Shown in pieces: positions 8,073 through 16,204 of a DNA stretch of 64,000 nucleotides (position 1 is the stretch's first letter; every line of letters starts with the position of its first letter). Below the pieces are notes generated by a model. The model did no database searches. It saw only the letters and a list, made by a program, of their open reading frames with translations, and had not been told where the DNA came from. Origin of the DNA: Hyphomicrobiales bacterium (lineage in GTDB: Bacteria > Pseudomonadota > Alphaproteobacteria > Rhizobiales > Devosiaceae). Made by a program: the position numbers and the translations under genes. Where the stretch lies: NCBI GenBank assembly GCA_900470445.1, contig UCAU01000042.1, forward strand, positions 1 to 64,000, given 5' to 3'.

Positions 8073-10598
8073 TTAAGTGGACACCCTCAGGGCGTTGTTG
8101 GTGAGGTCGAAGAATGACGTACCGCTGAAGCTCTCCAGACGGCCGGCACGGATCGTGCCAATGCGGGCCGCCATCATCTTTGCCTCGCCGTCTTCGAAGA
8201 TAAACGGTTGGAAGGTGATGTCATCGAGGCTCGATGCGATGACGAACTGATCAGCAATTTCGATGCGGCGTGTGGGAATGCCGGGATCGTTCGGCGTGTC
8301 CCAATAGCTGCCAGCCAGACGGAAATCCGACGGGTTGTCGGTTTCATACCGGGTCTCGATGCCCACGCGAGAATAGCCCGCCGGGCCGCTCAGGGCCGTG
8401 AACCGGATACGCGCCGTATTCACATTACCCTCATCGGCCGCGCTCAATTCGGTCAGTGCGTCGGCCAACGCCACCAACTGCCCATTCATCGGGATGATGG
8501 CCGTGGTGATCGTCTCTTCGAACGTTGCGGACAAGGTTTCCGTCACGACCGAGAGCGTCCGCCGCATCTCGTCGAATTGCATGGCATTGGCCAGTTCCTG
8601 ATCGCCAGTCAGGACGGCTTGCGCCTCTGCCTGCTCGATCAGATCCCGGACATTGTTGCCCATCCAATCGAAAAGGCCCTTGGCTTGCTCGCCAAGCTCA
8701 TCGAGGTCGATATCGCCAAAGACAACGTCGCGGGCATCGAGCTTGATATCGGGCAGCTGCGCGTCGAGCCAGTCGCCCCAGGCCTGCGGAGCCGTGCCAG
8801 AGGCCGAAATGTACCGCCCGCGCGCCTGTACCCACATATTGGGCAAGAAGCTCTGGGCGGCGACCTTAACCGTGCCGTCGCGCACCATGTCATGGCTGTC
8901 ACTGAAGATCAGCGCGGCGGTATCCCGCACGCGAACCTGCAGCGCTACCGATCGAACATCATCGACAGCTCCATCCCAGAAGAACCGCAGCGCCGGCCGT
9001 CGCGGCGCGCCCAGTTCGTCGGAGATGTAATCGGCGGTTACGCTCCATCCAATAATGACCTGGGTGGGCACAACGCCGGGCACAAGCGGCCCGACCACCG
9101 GAGGCGTATAGGTTCCGAAATCCGGATCATAGTCAGCCGGATCGATCTCGGTGATGTCCCACATGACATCGCCATTGGCCTTGTAGGCAGCGCCATCGAT
9201 ACGAAACAGCTTGTCGATAAAGCCATTGTCGGCACTGGTGAAGCTGATCCATTCGCCCGGCAACGCCATGTAGAAGCCGCCCGGCAGCACGAGCGTCAGC
9301 TTGCGTTCGCGCCGCGCCTCGGCCAGCGCCTGCTGCATGACGCGCTGCGCCTGCCACTCGTAGGGCACCAGGTCGAGCGATACGCTGGCCAGCAATCGCC
9401 GGCCGCCATCAATCGCTTCAAGGTCGGGCCGCAGCAGTGTTGGCAGCGGCAGAGGGTTCCAGCCGTTTTCTGGCGAAGGATGGCTGGCGGCGATTCCGTT
9501 GATGGTGTCGGCCAGCCCGAAGAAGGGAACGAACCTCCGCTCTTCGGTCGAGACAACGTCACCATCGGTGATGTGATAGACCGGCGCCTGAGCACCGCCG
9601 ACATGCAGGCGATACTCGCCGCCGACTTCCACCAACCGACCTTGACAGGCCGTGGTCAGGCTTTGCATCGTCTCCGAAATGGGCCGCGAGACGTTGATGC
9701 TGCCGCCGGAACGATAAGTCGCCTCCGGCCCGGCCGGTCCGGTGACAGTGGCGCGGCAAGCATTGACCTGGGCCACCCACCAAGCATCTGGCAGCTGCGC
9801 CGCCGGCAGGCTCTGCAGCCCATAAAGCCACTGGCCGTTGAACCGGACGCCCATGAGCAGGGTATAGGCCTGCACAGCCGTCAGATAGTCGCCGTCGCCG
9901 CCCCAAGTGGCTGGGTTGTTGGCCCGCTGCGTACCGACGCCGCCCCGCGTGCTATCCCGGCTGATGTCGTAGAGCCGCGCACCGTCCAGCACAATCTTGA
10001 CGGTCGGGAAGCCGCTCCAAAGTTCCTCATGAACCCGTGTGGTGAGAATAACATAGGGGCAGCCATACCCGACGCGGTTCGCTCCATATGGACGTTCGGG
10101 ATGCCCACCAAAGGTGGCCACGAGGAAAGGATCGGCCGCCGTCTGGGTGCCGTCGTAGAACTTCACCCACGCATAGTTTTGCCCATCGCGTTGATATTCG
10201 CTGACCGGGCGCCCCTTCCCGCTGCCATCGTCGGCCAGCAGCGTTACCCGCGCGCCATCAATGTAGATCTCGTGCAGGCCTTTGACCGGGTAATCTGCGG
10301 CACAAAACACCTGCGAGAGATAGGCATTGGGCGTACCGTCGGCCGTGCCCCAGTAGTTGGCATAGACCATCGAGTGTTCGGCCAGGTTCAGGCCGAATGG
10401 CACGGTGCGCGAAACATCGGCGCCGACCTGCAACTGCCCCTGCATGCCGGCATATTGCTGCTCGGGCTGGCCGTTGAGGCTCGAGGTGAAATAGTTGATG
10501 GCAATGCCGGCCGCGATCTGCAGCGCGGCGGCCGATACGCCAGCCAGCAGCGTACCGGCGCCAAAGATCGCGGCGCCAATTGCGGTAAAGACAGCCAT
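8073..10598 (-). CDS. Tail tip / host-specificity protein (lambda gpJ-like)
   Basis: The largest late protein, 841 residues. The N-terminus (MAVFTAIGAAIFGAGTLLAG and onward) has a hydrophobic Ala/Gly-rich stretch, as in many J-like proteins that insert near the tail tip. It is followed by hub-like beta domains with YLSQVFCAADYPVKGLHEIY around residues 93-112. Fibronectin-like segments lie near residues 510-620, with an alpha-helical coiled segment (GLFDWMGNNVRDLIEQAEAQ) around residues 645-665. The C-terminal end has DUF1983-like strands up to FFDLTNNALRVST. J-like proteins form the tail tip and determine the receptor. It follows the small tail-tip genes in the canonical order. Exact domain limits cannot be set by eye. 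Confidence 0.85.
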   Translation of the reverse strand: MAVFTAIGAAIFGAGTLLAGVSAAALQIAAGIAINYFTSSLNGQPEQQYAGMQGQLQVGADVSRTVPFGLNLAEHSMVYANYWGTADGTPNAYLSQVFCAADYPVKGLHEIYIDGARVTLLADDGSGKGRPVSEYQRDGQNYAWVKFYDGTQTAADPFLVATFGGHPERPYGANRVGYGCPYVILTTRVHEELWSGFPTVKIVLDGARLYDISRDSTRGGVGTQRANNPATWGGDGDYLTAVQAYTLLMGVRFNGQWLYGLQSLPAAQLPDAWWVAQVNACRATVTGPAGPEATYRSGGSINVSRPISETMQSLTTACQGRLVEVGGEYRLHVGGAQAPVYHITDGDVVSTEERRFVPFFGLADTINGIAASHPSPENGWNPLPLPTLLRPDLEAIDGGRRLLASVSLDLVPYEWQAQRVMQQALAEARRERKLTLVLPGGFYMALPGEWISFTSADNGFIDKLFRIDGAAYKANGDVMWDITEIDPADYDPDFGTYTPPVVGPLVPGVVPTQVIIGWSVTADYISDELGAPRRPALRFFWDGAVDDVRSVALQVRVRDTAALIFSDSHDMVRDGTVKVAAQSFLPNMWVQARGRYISASGTAPQAWGDWLDAQLPDIKLDARDVVFGDIDLDELGEQAKGLFDWMGNNVRDLIEQAEAQAVLTGDQELANAMQFDEMRRTLSVVTETLSATFEETITTAIIPMNGQLVALADALTELSAADEGNVNTARIRFTALSGPAGYSRVGIETRYETDNPSDFRLAGSYWDTPNDPGIPTRRIEIADQFVIASSLDDITFQPFIFEDGEAKMMAARIGTIRAGRLESFSGTSFFDLTNNALRVST

Positions 10599-10608
10599 GA
10601 ATCCGCCG

Positions 10609-11046
10609 TTACGTCAGGGGTTTCAGATAGTGGGTTTCGGTCGCCCGGTAGCCGAGGCGGCGATAGATGACGCCGGCACGGGGCGCGATTTCGAGAGCAG
10701 CCATGCCGCAGAAGGCGCATCCGGCTTCGACCGCCCAAGCTTCATAGGCGCGCAGCATGTCCACTGCCGCCATGCCGCGATGATCCGGATCAATCCACCA
10801 GACCGTTTCCGCCGCATAGCGCGTGCCCGAAAAGGGGTGAGCCTGGGCAGAGGCCATCAGGATGCCGGCGATTTTACCTTCGTGCTCAAACACCAGTGCG
10901 ACGTGATCTGCGCTCGACATGTGATGATCAATCAGCGCGAGAGCATGCGGTGCGCTGAAACCAAACGGCAGGCCGCCCGCTGCATGGGCGGCGCGCAGCA
11001 AGCGCACCACCGGCATGCGGTCAGAAGTGGACGCGGGCCGGATCAT
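10609..11046 (-). CDS. GNAT-family N-acetyltransferase in the tail module
   Basis: 145 residues with a GNAT fold pattern: N-terminal MIRPASTSDRMPVVRLLRAA, central beta strands HVALVFEHEGKIAGILMAS, then TVWWIDPDHRGMAAVDMLRA (residues about 81-100) where HRGMAA is the acetyl-CoA pyrophosphate loop, and a late GVIYRRLGYRATE strand-helix. It overlaps the upstream tail gene by 4 bases and is 10 bases before the tail-tip gene. Acetyltransferases in this slot recur in alphaproteobacterial phages; the substrate is unknown and could be a tail protein, a host factor or a sugar. Confidence 0.8.
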   Translation of the reverse strand: MIRPASTSDRMPVVRLLRAAHAAGGLPFGFSAPHALALIDHHMSSADHVALVFEHEGKIAGILMASAQAHPFSGTRYAAETVWWIDPDHRGMAAVDMLRAYEAWAVEAGCAFCGMAALEIAPRAGVIYRRLGYRATETHYLKPLT

Positions 11047-11708
11047 TTGAAGGAGCGGCCCTTGCTGGCCACCGTGTCATTGGCGGTTCCAGACAGCTTG
11101 CCCCAAAACTGCTGCCAGTCTCCGACAACAGCGGTGTCATTGAAGAATGCATCGCCAGGCGCCCGCCGGTTCTGACTTTCCGGGCTGCGCGTGTCAGGAT
11201 TGGAGCGAAGCAGTTCCTGCGAATATGGAACGCAGGTGACGGTGACCGCGCCCTCTTCGCCTTCCTTGCCTTCAACGATGTCGATCTCATCGACAAAGCC
11301 AACGAACCATTTGACCGCCGGCGCCACAAGCAGCCGCGTCTTTGGATCAAACCGGCCACGATGCAGTTCGACGCGGGCCTGCTTCACATCATACTGACGC
11401 ACCAGCTGCTCGACACGATCATTGACCTGCGAGAGCGTAACGGTAATCGGCTGAACGGAAACACCCGAGACCAGCACGACATCGCTGATCGATACCAGCC
11501 CATAAACGCCGTTATAGACCCGGTTGACCACGATGCCGGTTGAGGGATCAACGACCGGCGCGGTGATGTTGCCTACGTCCGACCACATGCCGTCAGTAAC
11601 GGGAGCTCCGGTCAGCCGATCCCTGGCAACAAACCACAGGAAGTCGGCATCAATGGTGACGGGCTGCTGAGCGGCCGCGATATTGGCGGCGCTGTCACTT
11701 CTAGGCAT
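11043..11708 (-). CDS. Phage tail hub/assembly protein, 221 aa
   Basis: Starts MPRSDSAANIAAAQQPVTID, overlapping the upstream distal-tail gene by 8 bases. A beta-rich body (residues 25-165) with GFVDEIDIVEGKEGEEGAVT and the tail-specific run CVPYSQELLRSNPDTRSPES is followed by a more polar C-terminus. The position between the distal tail protein and the J-like protein corresponds to the small hub or plug genes of siphophage tail tips. No enzymatic motif is seen (no Cys/His catalytic pair of NlpC/P60). Confidence 0.65.
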   Translation of the reverse strand: MPRSDSAANIAAAQQPVTIDADFLWFVARDRLTGAPVTDGMWSDVGNITAPVVDPSTGIVVNRVYNGVYGLVSISDVVLVSGVSVQPITVTLSQVNDRVEQLVRQYDVKQARVELHRGRFDPKTRLLVAPAVKWFVGFVDEIDIVEGKEGEEGAVTVTCVPYSQELLRSNPDTRSPESQNRRAPGDAFFNDTAVVGDWQQFWGKLSGTANDTVASKGRSFK

Positions 11709-12348
11709 CCCGCGCCTCCATGGCGTCGAAAGAAACCGTGCCGCGGCCAGTGCGCGGATCGGCCGGCGACGAGACGGAGCCGGGAACGATACGCATCAAG
11801 CAGTGAGGCTTGCGGACTGAAACCGCCTGCCCCGTCACAGTGCCGGGCCACAGAGGCGGGTGAACCTCAAACGCGGGTGTAAGCCCGGCGCCACTCGCCA
11901 AAGCCGCCTCGCGCACGCGGTGCAGGTTTCCAGCAGCAATCTGGATCATATCGCCGGGTTGGATTGAGAACGCAGCCGGCAGGCCGCTAAGGCGCACCGA
12001 TCGGTTGTTGGCGCCGATGAAGTTGAGGCTGGCCGTCGTGCCCGAGAAAGCCCCGCCAGTCGGCCAAGAGCCATTTGGGTAGGCAATCGGGTAGCAGCGC
12101 GAGAGCGAGTAACCCAAGATCAGCGTTTGCAGGCCGGCCAGACCTTCGACCATTCCCTTCAGAGCATCGAGGCGGTTCGGGTTGAGGTTTATGGAAACCA
12201 CGCTCATCGACCAAAGCGGCATCACGCCCAGTTTAGTGCGGGTGACACCGTTCTTCTGCCGGCTGATATCGCCACGCTCGACCAGAGCAAAAGAAGTCTG
12301 CCACCCCGGCCAATCGGCCAGGATGTCATAAGGCTCAACGATTGCCAT
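11701..12348 (-). CDS. Distal tail / tail-tip protein, 215 aa
   Basis: Begins MAIVEPYDILADWPGWQTSF, 3 bases after the tape-measure stop. The early RTKLGVMPLWSMSVVSINLN segment and Gly-rich beta composition match small distal tail proteins that cap the tail tube, and the gene lies immediately after the tape measure, the conserved place for this protein. The C-terminal part (LMRIVPGSVSSPADPRTGRG) is a further beta region. The family was not confirmed by name. Confidence 0.65.
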   Translation of the reverse strand: MAIVEPYDILADWPGWQTSFALVERGDISRQKNGVTRTKLGVMPLWSMSVVSINLNPNRLDALKGMVEGLAGLQTLILGYSLSRCYPIAYPNGSWPTGGAFSGTTASLNFIGANNRSVRLSGLPAAFSIQPGDMIQIAAGNLHRVREAALASGAGLTPAFEVHPPLWPGTVTGQAVSVRKPHCLMRIVPGSVSSPADPRTGRGTVSFDAMEARDA

Positions 12349-12351
12349 GGA

Positions 12352-14595
12352 TCAGCCTTGTCCGTACTTGCGGGAGTCGCGCATTGCCTTCTTGGCGATC
12401 GTCGGCATTTCGGAGCGCAGCTTGCGCACCTCATCCACCACACTAGCCAAGCCTGTTGCGTCTGCGCCTGGCGCGTGAATGGTCACCGGCATCGAGATGC
12501 TTGTAGACCCCCCACCCTGAGGGATTGACGGCATGCGCAGTTCCACCGGAATGCGGCGACCGTCGGGGAGCGGCACGGCAGCTTCCGGCCCTGCCTCGCC
12601 AAAGATCGCAGCCGACTTTGACACACCACCATTGGCGAACAGCTTCGGCCTGCCATGAGCGGCAATGCCGCCATCAGCGAAGCCAAACAGCTTCCCCAAC
12701 AGACCAGAACCACCCGAGCCGCCGCCGAACAGGCTTCCCATTCCCATCGAGATCAGCTGCTTGCCGATATTGGCCAGCACATCGGCAAGGATGTCGCCGG
12801 CGCTTTTGCCCTCGATAAATCCATCAATGATCGTCTGAAGGGCGTCCTGGGCCACGTCCCGCAGGCTCTCCATCTGCTGGACAGTGGCGCCTTGTGCTTC
12901 GGCTAGCCTGGCTGCCTCTACGGTCGCAGCGGCATACCCCTCGGCCAACTGCTCGATCTGAGCGCGCTGTTCCGGCCCAAGCTCAATGCCAGCCTTGGTG
13001 GCGGCATTTTCAAGTTCCTGCTGGGCAGTTAGCTTGGCTTTGGCATAGCCATAGTCGTTGATGAGTGGGGAGAGCGACGTGGTAAGCGCGGTCTCCTGCT
13101 TCAGCATCTCGATTTTGCGAGCGTATTGGTCCAGATCGTCTTGATACTTTTGGCCCGGCGTTTTCTTTCCACCGCCGCTAGCCGGCGGACGAATAGGTCC
13201 GCCTGGCGCGCCGTCGTTCGTTAGATCTGGGCCAAAGTCCTTGTTAAACTGACGCCGAGTGGGGAATGAACCTAGATCGGTTGTCGTATTTGCTGCCGCG
13301 GCATTTGCGGCCAGCGCCGCATCCCGCATTGCATAAAGGTTGGCAATGACAGCCGAAATTCCATCCTGAAGCGCAGCAAACTCGGGGTTAACCTCAGCCA
13401 AGGCAGCGATCGCCGCCTCCGCTTTTTCGGCACTTCCCTGCCCCTCCAACACCTGCTGAAAGAGGTCTTGAACAGCAGCATCGACTTCACCGAAGTGACC
13501 AATGGTGTTCATCGCGAGGTTTGCAACGGCCTGCTCCGCATCGCCAAGAGCGAGTTCAAAGTCACGAATACCTTTGGTGGCATCCCCCTCACCGAGGGAC
13601 GCGAGATCGTCTAGCGCTTCGCCTGGGCTCGTATTTGCAATGTAGTCGAGGGCAGTGCCTATCGCGACCAATTCGCGATATGTGGCGTTGACCGTTTTTG
13701 CTACTTCATCGCCAAGTTCGCCGAACACACGGTCAAACCAGGGCTCGTGAGGAGCGCGGTCAATAGCGTCAGAAATCGCGATCAGCGCAGTGGCCAGATC
13801 GTTGCTGGATCCAATGGCTTCATCGGCCTGACCGATGAACTTGAACACCGCATTGTTCAAAAGCACAAAGCCGTCCGATACCGTCGCCGGCATCAGTTCC
13901 GCCTCTTCCCGTAGAGCGGTGAGCTGGCTGGTGACGCCGTACATGACGTCCGTGGTGATCTTGCCTTCCGCACCCATCTTGCGGAGTTCGTTGACCGAGA
14001 TGCCCATCGAGTCAGCAAGGGCCTTGGACAGCCGGCCGCCAGACTGAATGATGATGTTGAGATTGTCCCCGGACAGCTTGCCCTCGGCCATGGCCTTGGA
14101 CCAAGCGTCCATCACGCTGCGAGCACGATCGCCGCGAGTGGCGGAAATCACGAGCGAATTGTTCAGTGTCTCGACCAGGTCAAGCTGCTGCTGAGTGCTG
14201 TACCCGAGCGCTGTGAGGGCCTGCGAGTTTTGAAGGTAGCCTTCCGCCGTCTGATTGAGGCTGGAATAGGTGCGGCGCGCCATGACCGACAATTGGTCAA
14301 GCACGGCGGCGCCGCGCTCCACGCCGCCCGCGGCATTGTTGATGCGCGAGTTAAGATCGGTCCAGGCCGACGTCATTGCAATGATCGATGTGGTGGTCAG
14401 CGCAATACCGAGCACACCAAAGGCCCGTCCGACATTGCCAAGCGAGCCGGCAATGCGGGATTCCGTCCGGGCAATTCCCGCGCCCAGCCCGTCGAAACGG
14501 GACTGCATGGCGCGGACATTCTTGTTGGTTTCCCCATTGGCCTTGACCAACGCCCGCTCATACTTCGTCGTGCTCGCCTCGAGGGAGACGATCAA
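12352..14595 (-). CDS. Tape measure protein
   Basis: Sets tail length and is ejected with DNA. At least 747 residues. The N-terminal tape-measure domain shows RIAGSLGNVGRAFGVLGIAL (hydrophobic), YSSLNQTAEGYLQNSQALTA and KLSGDNLNIIIQSGGRLSKA in the first 200 residues. Long helical stretches follow, then a Gly-rich hydrophobic region, and FADGGIAAHGRPKLFANGGV with the GEAGPEAAVPL ending typical of the family. Odd start: the only in-frame start of standard type is TTG at 14595. However, an AUA codon at 14616 sits 5 bases after a perfect AGGAGG and gives the family-typical opening ATDIERLIVSLEAS. No in-frame ATG exists between the upstream stop (14628) and the conserved region. Confidence 0.92.
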   Translation of the reverse strand: MIVSLEASTTKYERALVKANGETNKNVRAMQSRFDGLGAGIARTESRIAGSLGNVGRAFGVLGIALTTTSIIAMTSAWTDLNSRINNAAGGVERGAAVLDQLSVMARRTYSSLNQTAEGYLQNSQALTALGYSTQQQLDLVETLNNSLVISATRGDRARSVMDAWSKAMAEGKLSGDNLNIIIQSGGRLSKALADSMGISVNELRKMGAEGKITTDVMYGVTSQLTALREEAELMPATVSDGFVLLNNAVFKFIGQADEAIGSSNDLATALIAISDAIDRAPHEPWFDRVFGELGDEVAKTVNATYRELVAIGTALDYIANTSPGEALDDLASLGEGDATKGIRDFELALGDAEQAVANLAMNTIGHFGEVDAAVQDLFQQVLEGQGSAEKAEAAIAALAEVNPEFAALQDGISAVIANLYAMRDAALAANAAAANTTTDLGSFPTRRQFNKDFGPDLTNDGAPGGPIRPPASGGGKKTPGQKYQDDLDQYARKIEMLKQETALTTSLSPLINDYGYAKAKLTAQQELENAATKAGIELGPEQRAQIEQLAEGYAAATVEAARLAEAQGATVQQMESLRDVAQDALQTIIDGFIEGKSAGDILADVLANIGKQLISMGMGSLFGGGSGGSGLLGKLFGFADGGIAAHGRPKLFANGGVSKSAAIFGEAGPEAAVPLPDGRRIPVELRMPSIPQGGGSTSISMPVTIHAPGADATGLASVVDEVRKLRSEMPTIAKKAMRDSRKYGQG

Positions 14596-14625
14596 GCGCT
14601 CGATATCGGTTGCTATGGTCGCCTC

Positions 14626-14889
14626 CTACGATACCTGCACTCGACCCTGCGGCACGAACCGCCCGACCCAGAGATAGGTCTGGGTCGACAGCTGGCCGCT
14701 GGGCACCTCAAGCGAGATGAGGTTTTCCCAAATTCGGTCTTTGTCTGCTTCAGTGAGTTTGCCTGGCTGAGCGGGCGTGTTGGCTTTCACGTAGCCGTTC
14801 CATGAGGCCCAGAACTTCCACATCGATGTGCGGTCGACCTGTTCGGCTGTCCAGCCCATTGCGGCGCCGGCGGCGTAGATGCGCGACAT
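14626..14889 (-). CDS. Tail assembly chaperone, downstream part (probable frameshift product)
   Basis: 87 residues from an ATG at 14889 that has no ribosome site. The sequence MSRIYAAGAAMGWTAEQVDR and MWKFWASWNGYV resembles the second half of small tail-assembly chaperones. Its frame is open far upstream, and a -1 shift from the preceding gene would add an in-frame linker ending GERLDDLPNGKFR directly before this Met. That matches the lambda G/GT scheme, in which a minor fused product recruits tail tube to the tape measure. Its TAG stop overlaps the AGGAGG of the tape-measure gene. Confidence 0.7.
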   Translation of the reverse strand: MSRIYAAGAAMGWTAEQVDRTSMWKFWASWNGYVKANTPAQPGKLTEADKDRIWENLISLEVPSGQLSTQTYLWVGRFVPQGRVQVS

Positions 14890-14915
14890 TCGGAACTTGC
14901 CATTTGGCAGGTCGT

Positions 14916-15284
14916 CTAGTCGCTCGCCTTCTCCGGCGCCGCTTGGTGCTCCCCCGGCGTTTCCTCTGGCGCCCCCATGAGAGCGACCTCCAGAACACCC
15001 CGAGCAAAGGATGAATTGAGCATCAAATCCTGGGGGCGGGCTTCGACGTACGTCTTGACCAGCTTGAGGGCCTTAGCAGACTCCGCCCCGGCGCCAATCA
15101 ACCCAAGGCGGATGACATTGGAGACATCCTCAATCCGCCATTGATTGGCTGCCAGCCTTGCCAAAATGACGAAGGGCCCCGCATTGCAGGCATCCTGAAG
15201 CTCGGAAAGCTCACCCCAATTTAGGGCGAACTCATAGGTGCCATCCGCCCAATCGAGCGGAGGCGTTTTGCCTGATCGGCTCAT
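14916..15284 (-). CDS. Tail assembly chaperone, GTA-gp10-like
   Basis: 122 residues. YEFALNWGELSELQDACNAG and IRLGLIGAGAESAKALKLV are typical of the small phage proteins related to gene-transfer-agent gp10. It starts at an ATG overlapping the stop of the tail-tube gene (TAATG) and precedes the second chaperone frame and the tape measure. G-runs inside its last 20 codons (14972-14977 and 14951-14955) are possible slip sites for a -1 frameshift into the next gene. Confidence in the chaperone role is good; the slip site is inferred. Confidence 0.75.
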   Translation of the reverse strand: MSRSGKTPPLDWADGTYEFALNWGELSELQDACNAGPFVILARLAANQWRIEDVSNVIRLGLIGAGAESAKALKLVKTYVEARPQDLMLNSSFARGVLEVALMGAPEETPGEHQAAPEKASD

Positions 15285-15736
15285 TACGGCGCCGTCGCAG
15301 CAGAGGTGCGGACCATCTCGCCATCAGACTGAAGCGAGAAGTTGCCGGTGACCCGGCCGGTGTTGCTCGGCGCGCCAATCTCGGCGGTCTCGACGTGCAT
15401 AAAGCCCGTCCACGTCCACGTCGTCAGCGGAAACTGGAGTTCAATCTTCACCGGGACGCTATCGGGGCTCTCCCACGCGGCCAGCCAAGTATCGACGCTG
15501 GCCTGGGCGAGAACGCCTTCTCCCGACACTGCCATGCTGAGCGAGATCGCATCGCGACCCAGCCAATCGATGGCAGTGGGGTCATCGCAATCTGGAATGG
15601 CGACTTCTTCCAACCCCTTGCTCAGTGTGAGCGACTTGGAGGTGAGACCGCAGGGCGCGGCGTAGACGACGGGCTCAGCATCGTTGCCGAGCAGGACGCG
15701 CATAAGGCCGCCCTTAGTGGTGACGGGTTTGGCCAT
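15284..15736 (-). CDS. Major tail tube protein
   Basis: 150 residues, MAKPVTTKGGLMRVLLGNDA start with GGAGG upstream. Strands such as GLTSKSLTLSKGLEEVAIPD, ISLSMAVSGEGVLAQASVDT and VKIELQFPLTTWTWTGFMHV, then GRVTGNFSLQSDGEMV, match the two-sheet TP901-1/HK97-type tail tube proteins. It lies directly between the tail terminator (DUF3168) and the chaperone genes, the conserved place for the tube. Length is within the usual range for the family. Confidence 0.85.
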   Translation of the reverse strand: MAKPVTTKGGLMRVLLGNDAEPVVYAAPCGLTSKSLTLSKGLEEVAIPDCDDPTAIDWLGRDAISLSMAVSGEGVLAQASVDTWLAAWESPDSVPVKIELQFPLTTWTWTGFMHVETAEIGAPSNTGRVTGNFSLQSDGEMVRTSAATAP

Positions 15737-15754
15737 GAGGCCCTCCTATGTTGA

Positions 15755-16195
15755 TTAGTTGGCTTCGACCAAGGCCGTGAACTGAATCGCGGCGTGGTTT
15801 GTGACACCGTCGCTGTCGCGAAGGATGCGGGTGAGCTCGTGCCGAATGGACACGAAGGCATTGTCGTTGAGGGCAAGGTCCACTTTGTGCAGCGCCTTGC
15901 GGATGATGCCGGCGATCTGCCGGACCTGAACCGAGCCGTAGGCCAGCCCGGAGCCCCACGACCAGGCATCGATCTGGAAAGTCACTTCCAGCCCATCGAT
16001 GCAGTCGAAATCATCGCTGATGATCGTCGTGGGTCCGAAAGAGACATATGGGCTGGCAACGTCGGGGACGATGACGCCATTCACCTGCTTTTCCGGCACC
16101 CTGTCGTAGAGCTTGGTTCCGACAATCGCGGTAAGCGCCGTCGTCGCTCGAAGCGCGTTGAGCGCCGCAAGCTGCAATTCATAGGTCGGTTCCAT
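15755..16195 (-). CDS. Tail terminator / completion protein (DUF3168)
   Basis: 146 residues with the DUF3168 pattern: LQLAALNALRATTALTAIVG at the N-terminus, YDRVPEKQ, then PYVSFGPTTIISDDFDCIDG and VTFQIDAWSWGSG (residues about 48-84). QIAGIIRKALHKVDL and a final AAIQFTALVEAN strand follow. The protein caps the tail end that joins the head. The gene precedes the tail tube as expected. An HNH gene separates it from the HK97-gp10-like gene that is normally its immediate neighbour. Confidence 0.85.
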   Translation of the reverse strand: MEPTYELQLAALNALRATTALTAIVGTKLYDRVPEKQVNGVIVPDVASPYVSFGPTTIISDDFDCIDGLEVTFQIDAWSWGSGLAYGSVQVRQIAGIIRKALHKVDLALNDNAFVSIRHELTRILRDSDGVTNHAAIQFTALVEAN

Positions 16196-16204
16196 TGCGT
16201 TTCC

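Noticed and set aside
8208-10670. An 820-codon open frame on the plus strand opposite the tail-tip gene
   Set aside because: It lies wholly antisense to the well-supported tail-tip gene, translates to a His/Arg/Pro-rich composition and has no ribosome site or domain; an effect of high GC on the opposite strand.
14750-15007. Arg-rich 85-codon frame in the tail-chaperone region
   Set aside because: It is the third frame over the chaperone pair; the -1 frame gives a family-like product and this one is repetitive Arg.
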